From JAGQZY01 sp964588335 (GTDB lineage Bacteria > Bdellovibrionota > Bdellovibrionia > Bdellovibrionales > JAGQZY01), in contig CAZPOV010000009.1 of NCBI GenBank assembly GCA_964588335.1, positions 1 through 64,000 of the forward strand: DNA of 64,000 nucleotides, in the 5' to 3' direction. Of this stretch, positions 53,130-61,668 are shown one piece after another. The notes under the pieces are model-generated. The model saw only the letters and a program-made list of their open reading frames with translations, did not search any database and was not told where the DNA came from. Both the position numbers and the translations under genes were made by a program. How positions within the stretch are numbered: the stretch's first letter is position 1; each line of letters begins with the position of its first letter.

Positions 53130-53468
53130 ATGTCTCAGACATACCAATACGGAGATTACAACCGTGGAGGAATGCTCGCGTTCTTGTTTTCTATGGTTAC
53201 GACTCTTTTGTTTTTCGTCTACGTTGCTTTTTTACATTCCGGTGTGGACTTACAAGAGATCCCCAAAGAGGAAGTAGAACAGAAGCTTAGTAATGAGCCG
53301 CCTGACGTGCAAATTGAAGGCGAAGGCGAAGACACTGGCAAAATGGTCGGTGCCGGAACTGAAGAAGGCCAAGACGAGCAAAACTCTGAAGACGCTAGTG
53401 AAGAAGAAATGAAAAGCGATGAAGAGGGTAATGAAAGCGGCGATCAGGAAGCCCCTGAGTCCGAATAA
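53130..53468 (+). CDS. Small membrane protein with acidic tail, 112 aa
   Basis: The ATG at 53130 has a GGAGG site 7 bases upstream. The longer ORF that begins at 52920 overlaps the opposite-strand BamE-like gene and is not believed. Residues 1-20 are polar (MSQTYQYGDYNRGGMLAFLF), and a membrane helix follows (about 15-37, LAFLFSMVTTLLFFVYVAFL). The remaining 75 residues are Glu/Asp/Gly/Ser-rich (GEGEDTGKMVGAGTEEGQDE). It lies 52 bp upstream of the Sco gene in the cytochrome oxidase cluster and is probably co-transcribed. Family not recognised. Confidence 0.75.
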   Translation: MSQTYQYGDYNRGGMLAFLFSMVTTLLFFVYVAFLHSGVDLQEIPKEEVEQKLSNEPPDVQIEGEGEDTGKMVGAGTEEGQDEQNSEDASEEEMKSDEEGNESGDQEAPESE

Positions 53469-53520
53469 TTATTGCTCCGCATAAATTTCGTTTTCATATC
53501 TGAGAGACGAAGGTTGTAAA

Positions 53521-54348
53521 TTGTTTATTAAGCTGTTGTTAATTGTCCTCACCTTTTTTTCGGCTCAAGCCTATGTTCCCGATACCAAATCGGGAGAACA
53601 AAATGAGTTGCCGGATGCTATTGAGGGTGTCGGCATTGATGAAAATTTAAATGAAAAACTCCCGGCGGATTTAACTTTCAAAAATGAAAGTGGAGAGTCC
53701 GTTAAGATTGCTGATTTTTACAGCGATAAAAAACCAGTCATTTTAAGTCTTGTTTATTACTCATGCCCTAGCCTTTGTAATTTGCATTTGAAGGGCGTGT
53801 TCGACGTTTTTAATCAGTTAGAACTCAAGCCTGGCGAGGATTTCGAGTTTCTGGCCGTGTCCATCGACCCGAAGGAAGACCCGGATTTGGCGGCTGCTAA
53901 AAAAGACACCTATGTCTCTGAATATCTAGAAGAAAATCAGACAGCGGGAAAGGGGATCCACTTTCTCACAGGCACGGAAGAAAATATTCAAAAGTTGGCC
54001 GACAAGGTCGGTTTCAATTTCAAATGGAACGAGCAAATCAAAGAATGGGCTCATGCGTCAGCAGCCATTATTTCGACCCCGCAAGGTCTGATTTCTCGAT
54101 ACATGCATGGCGTGCATTTTCAGCCACAAACCTTTCGTTTGTCAGTTGTCGAAGCCTCGCAAGGAAAGATTGGAAATCTTGCCGACAACTTTGCACTTTT
54201 TTGCTTTCGTTATGACCCAAAAACGAATAAATATGCATTTTACATAATGAATATCTTAAGAGGGCTGGCGGCGCTGGTTCTTTTACTATTAATGGCTTGG
54301 CTTGTGCCTTTTTGGTGGCGATCAAAAAAAGCGGGCTCGAAAACTTGA
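53521..54348 (+). CDS. SCO1/SenC-family copper chaperone
   Basis: This 275-residue protein has a TTG start, a signal peptide (FIKLLLIVLTFFSAQA), and a thioredoxin-like SCO domain with the copper-binding CPSLC near residue 80. The strand FLAVSIDPKEDPDLAAAKKD follows, and the conserved histidine is at GVHFQPQT. SCO proteins deliver copper to the CuA site of oxidase subunit II, encoded next. A C-terminal membrane helix (LRGLAALVLLLLMAWLVPFW) anchors it. It begins the cox operon. Confidence 0.92.
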   Translation: MFIKLLLIVLTFFSAQAYVPDTKSGEQNELPDAIEGVGIDENLNEKLPADLTFKNESGESVKIADFYSDKKPVILSLVYYSCPSLCNLHLKGVFDVFNQLELKPGEDFEFLAVSIDPKEDPDLAAAKKDTYVSEYLEENQTAGKGIHFLTGTEENIQKLADKVGFNFKWNEQIKEWAHASAAIISTPQGLISRYMHGVHFQPQTFRLSVVEASQGKIGNLADNFALFCFRYDPKTNKYAFYIMNILRGLAALVLLLLMAWLVPFWWRSKKAGSKT

Positions 54349-54382
54349 AGACCAGTTGATTGGTCAAAAAGGAGTAGATTTG

Positions 54383-55405
54383 ATGTGGTGGATTCCGACA
54401 GCTGAAGCACAGTCTTATATGCCCCCCGCAGCAACTGAGATCGCAGAAAGTGTAGACTCTCTCTACGGGTTTCTGGTGATTTCTAGCTTGATCTCATTTG
54501 TGATCTTGATGGGTGGCCTGGGTTACTTTGTAAATAAATACCGTCGCCGTGGTGACGATGACAAAACAGCCTACATCACTCACAACTATACTTTAGAGTT
54601 CCTTTGGTCTTTCATTCCCTTTGTCATTTTTATGGTGTCTTTTGGATGGGGAGCTAAAGTTTATCTTGATATGCGGACGATGCCAGAGGCGGGCTTAGAA
54701 ATCCACGTCGTCGCAAAAAAATGGTTGTGGGAGTTTACCTATAAAAATGGCCGCACCGAAACCGCGGGTCTTGATAAAGACAATAATCCCACTCCGGCGA
54801 CCATGAAAGTTCCTTTAGGAAAACCGGTCCGGTTGATTATGACTTCGCAAAAAGTCGACCCTTCCAACAAAATGGATCGCGCGGTTCTACACAGCTTTTT
54901 TGTTCCAGCGTTTCGGGTGAAGCAAGATATCGTTCCCGGCCGCTACACGCAGATGTCATTCACGCCGAATAAACTGGGTTCATTTTGGATCTTCTGTACC
55001 GAGTACTGTGGTACGGGTCACTCTGCCATGCTTGGAAAAGTCGAGGTTGTTTCGCAACAGGATTTCGATGACTGGATCGTTGGTGAAAGTGGCGGCGGTG
55101 GAGGCGAACTTTCGCTGGCCGACAAAGGAAAACAGATTTACGCACAACGCGCCTGTATCGGCTGTCACAGCCTTGATGGTTCTAAAATGACGGGTCCCAC
55201 CTGGAAAGGTCTTTACGGAAGTGATCGACAATTCACCGATGGAAGCACCGCTAAGGCTGACGACAACTATATCCGCGAATCCATCATGACTCCGAACAAA
55301 AAAGTTGTACAAGGCTATCCGCCCAATCAAATGCCGTCTTATCAAGGGCAGCTAACGGACGACGATATTACGGCCGTTATTGAATTTATCAAAAGTGTGA
55401 AATAG
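54383..55405 (+). CDS. coxB: Cytochrome c oxidase subunit II fused to cytochrome c
   Basis: The ATG at 54383 (GGAG upstream) gives a 340-residue protein starting MWWIPTAEAQSYMPPAAT. Earlier in-frame residues overlap the SCO gene and are unlikely. Two membrane helices lead to the CuA domain. The copper ligands are visible as VLHSFFVPAF (His) and FCTEYCGTGHSAM (two Cys, His, Met). A cytochrome c domain is fused at the C-terminus with CIGCHSLDG, and MPSYQGQL probably supplies the distal Met. This is the caa3-type arrangement in which subunit II carries its own electron donor. Confidence 0.96.
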   Translation: MWWIPTAEAQSYMPPAATEIAESVDSLYGFLVISSLISFVILMGGLGYFVNKYRRRGDDDKTAYITHNYTLEFLWSFIPFVIFMVSFGWGAKVYLDMRTMPEAGLEIHVVAKKWLWEFTYKNGRTETAGLDKDNNPTPATMKVPLGKPVRLIMTSQKVDPSNKMDRAVLHSFFVPAFRVKQDIVPGRYTQMSFTPNKLGSFWIFCTEYCGTGHSAMLGKVEVVSQQDFDDWIVGESGGGGGELSLADKGKQIYAQRACIGCHSLDGSKMTGPTWKGLYGSDRQFTDGSTAKADDNYIRESIMTPNKKVVQGYPPNQMPSYQGQLTDDDITAVIEFIKSVK

Positions 55406-55417
55406 GGAGAATTGTTC

Positions 55418-57019
55418 ATGTCTGAAGCTGGTAAAAATTATCTCAATCACGAAAAAGGAATCATGTCCTGGATCACTTCACGTGACCACAAGCGGATTGG
55501 ACTCCTGTATTTTTATTCCATTGGTTTTTTCTTCCTAGTCGGCGGAATTTTCGCCATGTTGATCCGAACAGAACTGTTCTCGTCAGGAAGTTATTTTGAC
55601 CCTGCTATCTACAATCGCTTTATGACTTACCATGGAATTATCATGGTTTTCTTTGTGATCGTTCCGGGGGTCCCAGCCATTTTAGGAAACATTATCATGC
55701 CTCTGCATTTAGGGGCGCGAGATGTGGCCTTCCCAACAATCAACTTATGGAGTTGGTACTGTTATGTCGGAGGAGCCGCCTTAGCGGTTAGCAGCTTGTT
55801 CATGGGTGAGCCTATTTGGGGCTGGATTGGTGGCGCTGACACCGGTTGGACTTTCTACACACCTTACTCAATCAATTTCACCGGTGCAAACATCACAGCG
55901 GCTCTGGCGGCCTTCGTTGCTGGATTCTCGTCGATTTTGACTGGGGTGAACTTCGTTGCCACCGTTCATAAATTGCGTTGTCCGGGAATGACCATGAAGC
56001 GTATTACGCTTTTCACATGGGCCCTTTACTCCACGGCCATTTTGCAGGTTCTCGCCACTCCGGTTGTTGGGATCACCGTTATGCTATTGGTGATGGAGAA
56101 CGTTTTTGGAATTGGAATCTTCGACCCAGAATTGGGTGGTGATCCAGTTCTGTTTCAACATTTCTTTTGGTTTTACTCTCACCCCGCTGTTTACATCATG
56201 ATTCTCCCAGCTATGGGAATCATCTCTGAGTTGATCACGACCTTCTCGAAAAAGACCATCTTTGGTTATACCGCTATTGCCTATTCTTCGATTGCAATTG
56301 CCGGGGTGAGTTTTCTTGTTTGGGGTCACCATATGTTTACTAGCTCGCAGTCTGAAGTGGCGGCGATCTTGTTCTCGGTGATCACTATGCTTGTGGGTGT
56401 GCCTACGGCCATTAAGCTATTCAACTGGCTGGCCACTATGTACAAGGGCTCTATCCAGATGCAATCTCCCATGCTTTACGCTTTGGGTTTTATGTTCATC
56501 TTTACCATCGGTGGAGTGACTGGAATCTTCCTTTCTACGATTGCTACCGACATTCACTTTCACGATACCTATTTTGTGGTGGCTCACTTTCACTATGTGA
56601 TGGTGGGGGGAACTTTGATGGCCATCATGGGTGGTGCTTTCTATTGGTTCCCGAAAATTACTGGTAAGATGTTTAGCGAGCCAGCGGCTCGTATGTCTTG
56701 GGTCCTGATCTTTATCGGGTTCAACGTGACTTTCTTTCCGCAATTTGTTTTGGGTGCTATGGGAATGCCAAGACGTTATGCCGACTATCTTCCCGCATTT
56801 GAATCATTAAACAAGATTTCTAGTATCGGAGCCTACATGATCGGAATTGGATTCCTTGTGGCTCTTTATACTTTTATCCAAGGGTGGTACCGAGGGGCTA
56901 AAGCTCCCATGAATCCGTGGGGCTCTAAAACTCTTGAGTGGACGATTCCTTCACCTCCTCCCCATGAGAACTTCGATGAAATTCCAACTGTAACGGCAGG
57001 TCCTTATGAGTTCAGGTAA
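55418..57019 (+). CDS. coxA: Cytochrome c oxidase subunit I (A2-type)
   Basis: The ATG at 55418 gives 533 residues with twelve predicted membrane helices. Heme a, heme a3 and CuB ligands are in expected contexts: RFMTYHGIIMVFF, GHHMFTSS and HFHDTYFVVAHFHYVMVGGT. Residues 253-259 read YSHPAVY, in place of the HPEVY glutamate motif of A1-type oxidases. The Tyr-Ser pair is the A2-type hallmark, seen also in Thermus caa3. It is the catalytic core with CoxB, CoxC and CoxD and pumps protons. Confidence 0.97.
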   Translation: MSEAGKNYLNHEKGIMSWITSRDHKRIGLLYFYSIGFFFLVGGIFAMLIRTELFSSGSYFDPAIYNRFMTYHGIIMVFFVIVPGVPAILGNIIMPLHLGARDVAFPTINLWSWYCYVGGAALAVSSLFMGEPIWGWIGGADTGWTFYTPYSINFTGANITAALAAFVAGFSSILTGVNFVATVHKLRCPGMTMKRITLFTWALYSTAILQVLATPVVGITVMLLVMENVFGIGIFDPELGGDPVLFQHFFWFYSHPAVYIMILPAMGIISELITTFSKKTIFGYTAIAYSSIAIAGVSFLVWGHHMFTSSQSEVAAILFSVITMLVGVPTAIKLFNWLATMYKGSIQMQSPMLYALGFMFIFTIGGVTGIFLSTIATDIHFHDTYFVVAHFHYVMVGGTLMAIMGGAFYWFPKITGKMFSEPAARMSWVLIFIGFNVTFFPQFVLGAMGMPRRYADYLPAFESLNKISSIGAYMIGIGFLVALYTFIQGWYRGAKAPMNPWGSKTLEWTIPSPPPHENFDEIPTVTAGPYEFR

Positions 57020-57686
57020 GTTAGATAAGAAGAGTGGCGAGTACGCCCATCATTTTAAAAACCCGGAGCATGAATTCAAAAGCTCTATCGAAGGTGTCTG
57101 GATTTTCCTGACCTCTGAGATTTTGATGTTTGGGGCTTTATTTGTTGGATTCTTTATTTATTCCAACCTGTACCCTGAAGTTTTTAAGTACGGTTCAATG
57201 ACAACCGACTGGAGATTAGGGGCCACCAACACCTTGGTTCTTCTTTTAAGCTCTTGGACAATGGCCCTTGGGATTTATTATTGTCAAAAAAACGATAAGC
57301 AGAAAGCCTTTATGAATTTGATGATCACAGTGGTCTGTGGAGCTGTGTTCATGATTATTAAGTATTTTGAATACTCTCATAAAATTCACGAGGGTTGGAT
57401 GCCGGGCATGTGGTTCACTGGATTTGATAATCTTCACCATGTTCTGGGTGAAGGGGTAAAGATTCCAGATAACATCGCTCTTTATTATTCTTTTTACTTT
57501 ATGATGACGGGTCTTCACGGAATTCACGTCTTGGCTGGTATGGGACTTGTCACCTGGGTGGCGATTCGCGCCAAACGCGGTGAGTTTGGACCTAGCTATT
57601 ATACTCCCGTCGAGGGAATTGGTCTTTTTTGGCACTTAATTGATTTAATTTGGATTTTTCTATTTCCACTGCTTTACTTAATTTAA
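57006..57686 (+). CDS. coxC: Cytochrome c oxidase subunit III
   Basis: This 226-residue membrane protein has the subunit III pattern: GVWIFLTSEILMFGALFVGF, TNTLVLLLSSWTMALGIYYC, TGLHGIHVLAGMG and GLFWHLIDLIWIFLFPLLYL at the end. It helps stabilise subunit I and its proton uptake. The start overlaps coxA by 14 bases. coxD follows 12 bases later. Confidence 0.96.
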   Translation: MSSGKLDKKSGEYAHHFKNPEHEFKSSIEGVWIFLTSEILMFGALFVGFFIYSNLYPEVFKYGSMTTDWRLGATNTLVLLLSSWTMALGIYYCQKNDKQKAFMNLMITVVCGAVFMIIKYFEYSHKIHEGWMPGMWFTGFDNLHHVLGEGVKIPDNIALYYSFYFMMTGLHGIHVLAGMGLVTWVAIRAKRGEFGPSYYTPVEGIGLFWHLIDLIWIFLFPLLYLI

Positions 57687-57698
57687 AGGGAGAAGAAC

Positions 57699-58001
57699 AT
57701 GGCAGGACATCACATTGTACCATTTCAAACGTACCTAAAAGTCTTCTTGGCATTGGTGGGATTAACAATTCTTACGGTGGTTACCGCTAAAGGCATGGAT
57801 CTTTCCCCCTTTAACGGTGCTGTGGCTTTTTTAATAGCCGCCACAAAAGCCGGTTTAGTGATGGCGTTCTTTATGCAGCTTTTGTATCAAGAGCGATCCA
57901 ACTCAATTATTATCTTTGGTAGTTTTCTTTTTGTAATGTTGCTTTTCATATTCTGTGTGATCGATATTTACACACGAGTCCCTGTTCAAAGCACACTGTA
58001 G
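57699..58001 (+). CDS. coxD: Cytochrome c oxidase subunit IV
   Basis: A 100-residue protein with three predicted helices (VFLALVGLTILTVVTAKGMD; VAFLIAATKAGLVMAFFMQL; FLFVMLLFIFCVIDIYTRVP). This is the form of the bacterial caa3 oxidase subunit IV. A ribosome-binding site (GGGAGAAG) precedes the ATG. It is followed 6 bp later by the heme O synthase gene. Confidence 0.9.
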   Translation: MAGHHIVPFQTYLKVFLALVGLTILTVVTAKGMDLSPFNGAVAFLIAATKAGLVMAFFMQLLYQERSNSIIIFGSFLFVMLLFIFCVIDIYTRVPVQSTL

Positions 58002-58007
58002 AGGCGG

Positions 58008-58871
58008 ATGAAAAATTATTTTGATTTAACGAAATTCGGCATTGTCAGCTTTGTAATCTTCACAGCAACCGGTGGCTTTTTAATTGGCCACCCCTTCATC
58101 AAGAATCTCTCCTTCCTCGATCTTTCGATCACTCTTCTGGGTCTGTATTTTCTCAGTTCGGGCAGTTTTGCACTCAATCAGTATCAAGAGCGAGAGATTG
58201 ATGCCAAAATGCCGAGAACTCGCAAGCGTCCTATTCCCAGCGGGCGGGTGTCGGCTAAAAACGCTCTGATCTTTTCTTTAGTTTTCCTAAGTCTTGGAGT
58301 TCTATTGAACCTGTACATTTCTTGGAAAGTGGCAGCCTTAGGACTGTTCACAGTGTTGTTCTACAATTACTTTTATACCCTTAAGTGGAAAAAGACCTCT
58401 CCATTCGCCGCCATTCCCGGAGCCATTCCTGGGGCCATGCCGTTTGTGATTGGATACACGGCCGCTTCCGATATTATTTTTGATTGGACCAACTTTTATT
58501 TTTTCCTGGTTATGTTTCTATGGCAAATGCCCCATTTTTGGGCCTTGGCCTTACGTTATCAAGATGATTACACCCAAGGGGGGATTCCGGTCTTACCGGC
58601 CTCTCGTGGGCAAAGAGTGACCGAATATTATGTCGGTCTGTACACCTTCGCTTACTTAGCATTAGCCTTAGCAGCACCTGTTTTTGTTTCCGTGGGTTGG
58701 GCGTATCTTTTAATTGCGATGCCATTTGCCTTTAAGGTTCTTTGGGAACTTTTTGGCTTTTTAAAAGATCCTATGGGAAAACCATGGATTGGCTTCTTCT
58801 TATGGACAACCTTCAGTGTGCTGATCTTTATTATAGTTCCTGCCATTGATAGGTGGTCGCCGTGGATTTAA
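58008..58871 (+). CDS. ctaB: Protoheme IX farnesyltransferase (heme O synthase)
   Basis: This 287-residue membrane prenyltransferase attaches a farnesyl chain to protoheme for heme A. The first Asp-rich motif is ALNQYQEREIDAKMPRTRKR, with the usual pattern NxxxDxxxDxxMxRTxxRP in variant form (Glu for the first Asp). The second region is in FFLVMFLWQMPHFWALALRY and DDYTQGGIPVLPASRGQRVT. It overlaps ctaA by 19 bases, and the two enzymes act in sequence. Confidence 0.95.
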   Translation: MKNYFDLTKFGIVSFVIFTATGGFLIGHPFIKNLSFLDLSITLLGLYFLSSGSFALNQYQEREIDAKMPRTRKRPIPSGRVSAKNALIFSLVFLSLGVLLNLYISWKVAALGLFTVLFYNYFYTLKWKKTSPFAAIPGAIPGAMPFVIGYTAASDIIFDWTNFYFFLVMFLWQMPHFWALALRYQDDYTQGGIPVLPASRGQRVTEYYVGLYTFAYLALALAAPVFVSVGWAYLLIAMPFAFKVLWELFGFLKDPMGKPWIGFFLWTTFSVLIFIIVPAIDRWSPWI

Positions 58872-59764
58872 AGAAAAATAGTAATTTTTTACTCAATGTC
58901 TTAGTCTTTCTGACCTTTGATCTTATGTTGTTGGGTGCCGGAGTTCGAACCATGGACGCTGGTTTGACTTGTCCGGATTGGCCTCTTTGCTTTGGTAAAA
59001 CCATTCCGGATTATCACTTTGGAGTCTACCTGGAGTTTATTCATCGTGTGATCGCTGGACTGGTTGGGATTATTTACCTTCTGTTTTTTGTTCAGGTGTG
59101 GCGCAAACCAGAACTGAAGAAGCTTCGAGTTCTTAGTTGGGTGGGGCTTTTCTTTTTGTTGGCGCAAATCATCATGGGTGGCTTAACAGTCTTGAAGGTG
59201 CTCGACGCCTACATCGTGACCATGCACTTAACCTTGGCCACAGCCTTCTTGCTGACGCTTTACTTTATGAAGAAAAGTTTGAGTTTTAATCCCGTCACAG
59301 CCAGTGAGTTAAAAGACACCAAGATTAGTCGTGCATTTCGATTGAATTTAGTCCTAGGAATCATTTTTGTAGTGATACAGATTGTTCTGGGAGGCTTGGT
59401 GGCGGCGACATACTCGGGCTTGGTCTGTATTGACTTTCCCACCTGCAATGGAGAGTACTTTCCGACGCTGCAAGGACCTATCGGCATTCAGGTGATGCAT
59501 CGCTTTGGGGCCTATTGGTTGAGTTTGTTGATCCTTTCCATTTTCACTTTCAGTGTTTTTGCCGCCAAGAAAATGGGACTGCGGCAACGTCATCGTCGTT
59601 TGGGTGTGGCCTTGTTTTTCTTGGTGTGCACGCAAATCTTTGTTGGCGTGATGAACCTTAAATATCTGATGCCAGCCGCCTTGAGTGTTTTCCACTTAGG
59701 CTTAGCTTTAGTGATAATGCTGACTTTAGTGAACTACTATTGCAGCACTCGCATTGTCTCCTAA
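58853..59764 (+). CDS. ctaA: Heme A synthase
   Basis: This 303-residue membrane protein converts heme O to heme A. Eight predicted helices arranged in two similar halves contain histidines likely to bind heme: EFIHRVIAG, VTMHLTLAT, MHRFGAYW and VFHLGLAL. The strand GAGVRTMDAGLTCPDWPLCF with the Cys pair CPDWPLC and a second Cys pair in VCIDFPTCNG is typical of the family. It starts with GTG inside the end of ctaB and closes the oxidase operon. Confidence 0.95.
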   Translation: MVAVDLKKNSNFLLNVLVFLTFDLMLLGAGVRTMDAGLTCPDWPLCFGKTIPDYHFGVYLEFIHRVIAGLVGIIYLLFFVQVWRKPELKKLRVLSWVGLFFLLAQIIMGGLTVLKVLDAYIVTMHLTLATAFLLTLYFMKKSLSFNPVTASELKDTKISRAFRLNLVLGIIFVVIQIVLGGLVAATYSGLVCIDFPTCNGEYFPTLQGPIGIQVMHRFGAYWLSLLILSIFTFSVFAAKKMGLRQRHRRLGVALFFLVCTQIFVGVMNLKYLMPAALSVFHLGLALVIMLTLVNYYCSTRIVS

Positions 59765-59867
59765 TTATTTGAAAGTATCTGCAGTGTCTCATTATAGGAC
59801 GATTTGCGAAAAACCAAGTGGGATATTAGCTCAGAAACTATCAATAGCCTCTTAAAAACAAGGGGTT

Positions 59868-59899
59868 GTTTCATCATGAAACACACAAAAAAATTGTGT
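59868..59899. repeat. Two adjacent inverted repeats before the GH-like lipoprotein gene
   Basis: GTTTCATCATGAAAC (59868-59882) is a perfect palindrome about an odd centre. ACACAA/TTGTGT (59883-59888 with 59894-59899) immediately follows. They lie 45-75 bp upstream of the ATG at 59945. An operator or a weak terminator after ctaA are both possible. Confidence 0.45.
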
Positions 59900-59944
59900 C
59901 CCGGCCATTGAAACTGAACTCAGAGTAAATGTTTGGGGGAATCA

Positions 59945-61660
59945 ATGAGTAAAAAATTCTTTTTAATTAGTCTTTCGGTCTTGCTAACCTTTTTATTTCA
60001 AAACTGTGGTCAACTGAGTGGCCAAGAGCAAGTTCAGCAAGCATCCAATGGAGATGTGATCCGTTCGGGTTCAAATGGAAATCCCATAGCTTTAATCAAT
60101 AATAGTTCCTACAAAGGAAATATCTATTTCGACGGTCAGGTGTTAACCGGCGTTTTATGTACAGACAGCAGTGTCTTTATTCGCGTGCGCAAGGGTCGCA
60201 CAACTCACGTGGTTCGACCGGCCTATGGCTATACTGGTAGTCGCCCAGAGCGCTATTTCAAATATATGTACAAGCATTGTGATCAGAAATTCGATCGTAT
60301 CTATTTTTTCAGTGCTCGCATACCAGGTGCCCTTCGATCTGGATCTGATTTTGTCCTCAACGATCGGCATAAGTTTACGCCAGTTCCTCTTGATTCCAAT
60401 AGCCAGCAATTCGGAATTCAATACACCACCTACCATTGTCCGATGTCTCGAGATTACGGAAGTGAGAGAGTTTTTGACATTAAAGAAATCAGACAGAACG
60501 GTAATAGATTAAATGATTATGGTCCTGTCAACTGGCATCATTGGCTCGAGCGGCCACCCAATGACTACTATTGCTTAACGGATAATGCCGGTTTAATTAA
60601 AAAGCATGCTGTGCTTTTAAAAAATGCAGGTATTGACTACATCTATTTGGATATGACGAATGACCCGTGGGCTTACGATGGCAATGGTCCTAACGACTTT
60701 GATTGGAACTTTGAGCATAAAATTCATAAACCTGTAATGTCTCTGATTAATACTTATAAAAATCTTGAGAGAAACGGCGTTGCAGTTCCAAAGATTGTTC
60801 CTTGGGTGGGCGCATCGACCTATCACAAAACAAGACGGGTTCCTTACAGCCGATCAATTTCACGATGGATTAATGAAAAGTTTTATCCCGCCACATCTGG
60901 GTTGCGCTTTAAGGGACATTATTCAAAGCCTATCATGTTTGCCAAGGTGGGGAATCCAACTCACTTTTCTTGGGAAAAAGTTCGACCTATGATCCAGAAA
61001 AACGAATCGCGTTATAAAGTGATTATCAAATGGTCGCAAGTGGAGCATTTTAAATCAACGAAACCTGAAAACTGGGCTGGGATCAATCCTGATCATGTCT
61101 GGCGTTTTATGGAACCCTGCGAATACAATAGAGATGGTTCGATCAAGACAGGTTGTAAACAAAGATCCATTTCCAACCAAATCAGTGTTGCGGCGGCTTT
61201 TCAAAGGCCGTACATGTCACACAGTGATTCGCTTGGTAAGCGTCGCGGTCGAACATTTTACCAACAGTATTTGGGCGCTTTTAATAGAAGTAAAAAGTAT
61301 GTGTCCATTTCGAACTGGAACAATTGGCTGACCAATCGCTACTGTCATGGAAGAAACACTTATGGAGGTGCCGGTCACTTTGTGCCTTCGTATCTTAACT
61401 TTTCAGAGTTTGATTACGAGTGCTCTCCAGGTGCCGACTTCATCACTCGCAGCAATGGCTCTAAGCATGCTCGATTTGTGGACTCTTATACTTACGAGTT
61501 TTCTCGAGTCATGGAGCCAAGTGCGGACTCACGCCACTCTGACTGTCACTATCAATTGATGCGAGGCTTGGTAATGGCATCGAAAACAGGGCAGAGCGAT
61601 TTAACGGGTGCTCAAAAACGTGAGTTTATCAACGCCTGTGGTTTTGATTTAAGAAAATAA
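59945..61660 (+). CDS. FQNCG-type lipoprotein resembling glycoside hydrolases GH99/GH71
   Basis: The ATG at 59945 follows GGGGGA. An in-frame TTG at 59933 is less likely. The signal FFLISLSVLLTFLFQNCGQL has the FQNC lipid-attachment context also seen in the lipoproteins at 43048 and 44086. The main domain (about residues 155-500) has a TIM-barrel-like layout recalling GH99/GH71 and related families: VNWHHWLERPPNDYYCLTDN, LKNAGIDYIYLDMTNDPWAY and KYVSISNWNNWLTNRY. Aromatic and acidic residues fit a carbohydrate site, but the catalytic pair is not assigned. The protein is probably outer-membrane anchored and may act on polysaccharide. Confidence 0.7.
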   Translation: MSKKFFLISLSVLLTFLFQNCGQLSGQEQVQQASNGDVIRSGSNGNPIALINNSSYKGNIYFDGQVLTGVLCTDSSVFIRVRKGRTTHVVRPAYGYTGSRPERYFKYMYKHCDQKFDRIYFFSARIPGALRSGSDFVLNDRHKFTPVPLDSNSQQFGIQYTTYHCPMSRDYGSERVFDIKEIRQNGNRLNDYGPVNWHHWLERPPNDYYCLTDNAGLIKKHAVLLKNAGIDYIYLDMTNDPWAYDGNGPNDFDWNFEHKIHKPVMSLINTYKNLERNGVAVPKIVPWVGASTYHKTRRVPYSRSISRWINEKFYPATSGLRFKGHYSKPIMFAKVGNPTHFSWEKVRPMIQKNESRYKVIIKWSQVEHFKSTKPENWAGINPDHVWRFMEPCEYNRDGSIKTGCKQRSISNQISVAAAFQRPYMSHSDSLGKRRGRTFYQQYLGAFNRSKKYVSISNWNNWLTNRYCHGRNTYGGAGHFVPSYLNFSEFDYECSPGADFITRSNGSKHARFVDSYTYEFSRVMEPSADSRHSDCHYQLMRGLVMASKTGQSDLTGAQKREFINACGFDLRK

Positions 61661-61668
61661 ATTTGAAA

